NCBI GenBank assembly: GCA_946886405.1
Contig: CAMPIO010000005.1
Location: 1 to 64,000, forward strand
Direction: 5' to 3'
Source of the DNA: an uncultured Pseudoxanthomonas sp.
GTDB taxonomy: Bacteria; Pseudomonadota; Gammaproteobacteria; Xanthomonadales; Xanthomonadaceae
DNA: 64,000 bases
Below the pieces are notes generated by a model that was not told the origin of the DNA, did not search any database, and saw nothing but the letters and a program-made list of their open reading frames with translations. Positions within the stretch are counted from its first letter, which is position 1, and every line of letters starts with the position of its first letter. The position numbers were made by a program, and so were the translations under genes. Below are positions 63,811-64,000 of this stretch, piece after piece.

Positions 63811-64000
63811 TCACCTCAACCCAACGCGGATGCCTCAACGGATTGGACACCCGCGTTATCCGTTCCGACGAACGGTTTACCACGGCGACGCGCCATTTCA
63901 GGAAGATGCGGGCGCACACCCTTCCGAAAGAAATTCTCGACGCGCTCTGCGATGGACGAGGCCTGTCGGACAGAAGGCAGGCGACGACGGTTCACGCCCC

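Overview
The window is about 68% G+C and most genes carry the codon use and family content of a free-living gammaproteobacterium of the Xanthomonadaceae (Xanthomonas, Pseudoxanthomonas, Stenotrophomonas or Lysobacter type). Supporting signs are hemC directly downstream of an AlgR-type LytTR regulator, very large TonB-dependent receptors, SapC and tryptophan-halogenase genes beside a receptor, and a soluble Npt-type nucleotide carrier. No tRNA, rRNA, CRISPR array, prophage or insertion sequence was seen.

Layout. 0-7.5 kb: end of a DUF481 protein, hemC, algR-like regulator, carboxylesterase, TonB-like lipoprotein, a PAS-GAF-GGDEF-EAL protein and a sirtuin. 7.5-19.5 kb: a carbohydrate-uptake locus. 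On the minus strand a TonB-dependent receptor is followed by two flavin-dependent halogenases, a SapC protein and a JmjC-like cupin; next to it are a LacI regulator and a plus-strand GH30 glycosidase plus NodB-type deacetylase. The same 14-bp palindrome lies in the promoters of the receptor and of GH30, so one LacI repressor probably controls both sides.

19.5-33.3 kb: an oxidation locus. A sigma-54 promoter, with dyad sites next to an AcoR-like activator gene, reads into an outer-membrane protein, a lactaldehyde dehydrogenase (AldA type), a Rieske protein, a PQQ alcohol dehydrogenase, azurin and a receptor that closely resembles E. coli PqqU (YncD), the PQQ importer. Beyond the activator lies lutA-lutC-lutB with a divergent LldR-type repressor and its operator. 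Read together this is a route alcohol or 1,2-diol to aldehyde to lactate to pyruvate, with scavenged PQQ and copper/iron-sulfur electron carriers. The substrate is inferred.

33.3-49.8 kb: mixed accessory genes: an S15 peptidase/esterase, DUF2878 protein, SDR with an export signal, Npt carrier, Lpp-like lipoprotein, an L,D-transpeptidase-like protein that seems to start at ATC, an SDR/SnoaL pair with divergent LysR, a membrane ToxR-like TPR regulator facing an S41 protease, a low-G+C diguanylate cyclase, a FAS1 protein and three small unknown genes. A short imperfect palindrome occurs at least five times between genes from 40.8 to 58.9 kb, mostly where genes converge.

49.9-64 kb: a 2900-residue cyclic beta-1,2-glucan synthase with a small overlapping gene, then a minus-strand two-gene unit made of a 957-residue protein of unknown family and a phospholipase D-type protein. 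That pair, the halogenase cassette and the PqqU/PQQ/azurin/Rieske unit are the parts most worth following up.
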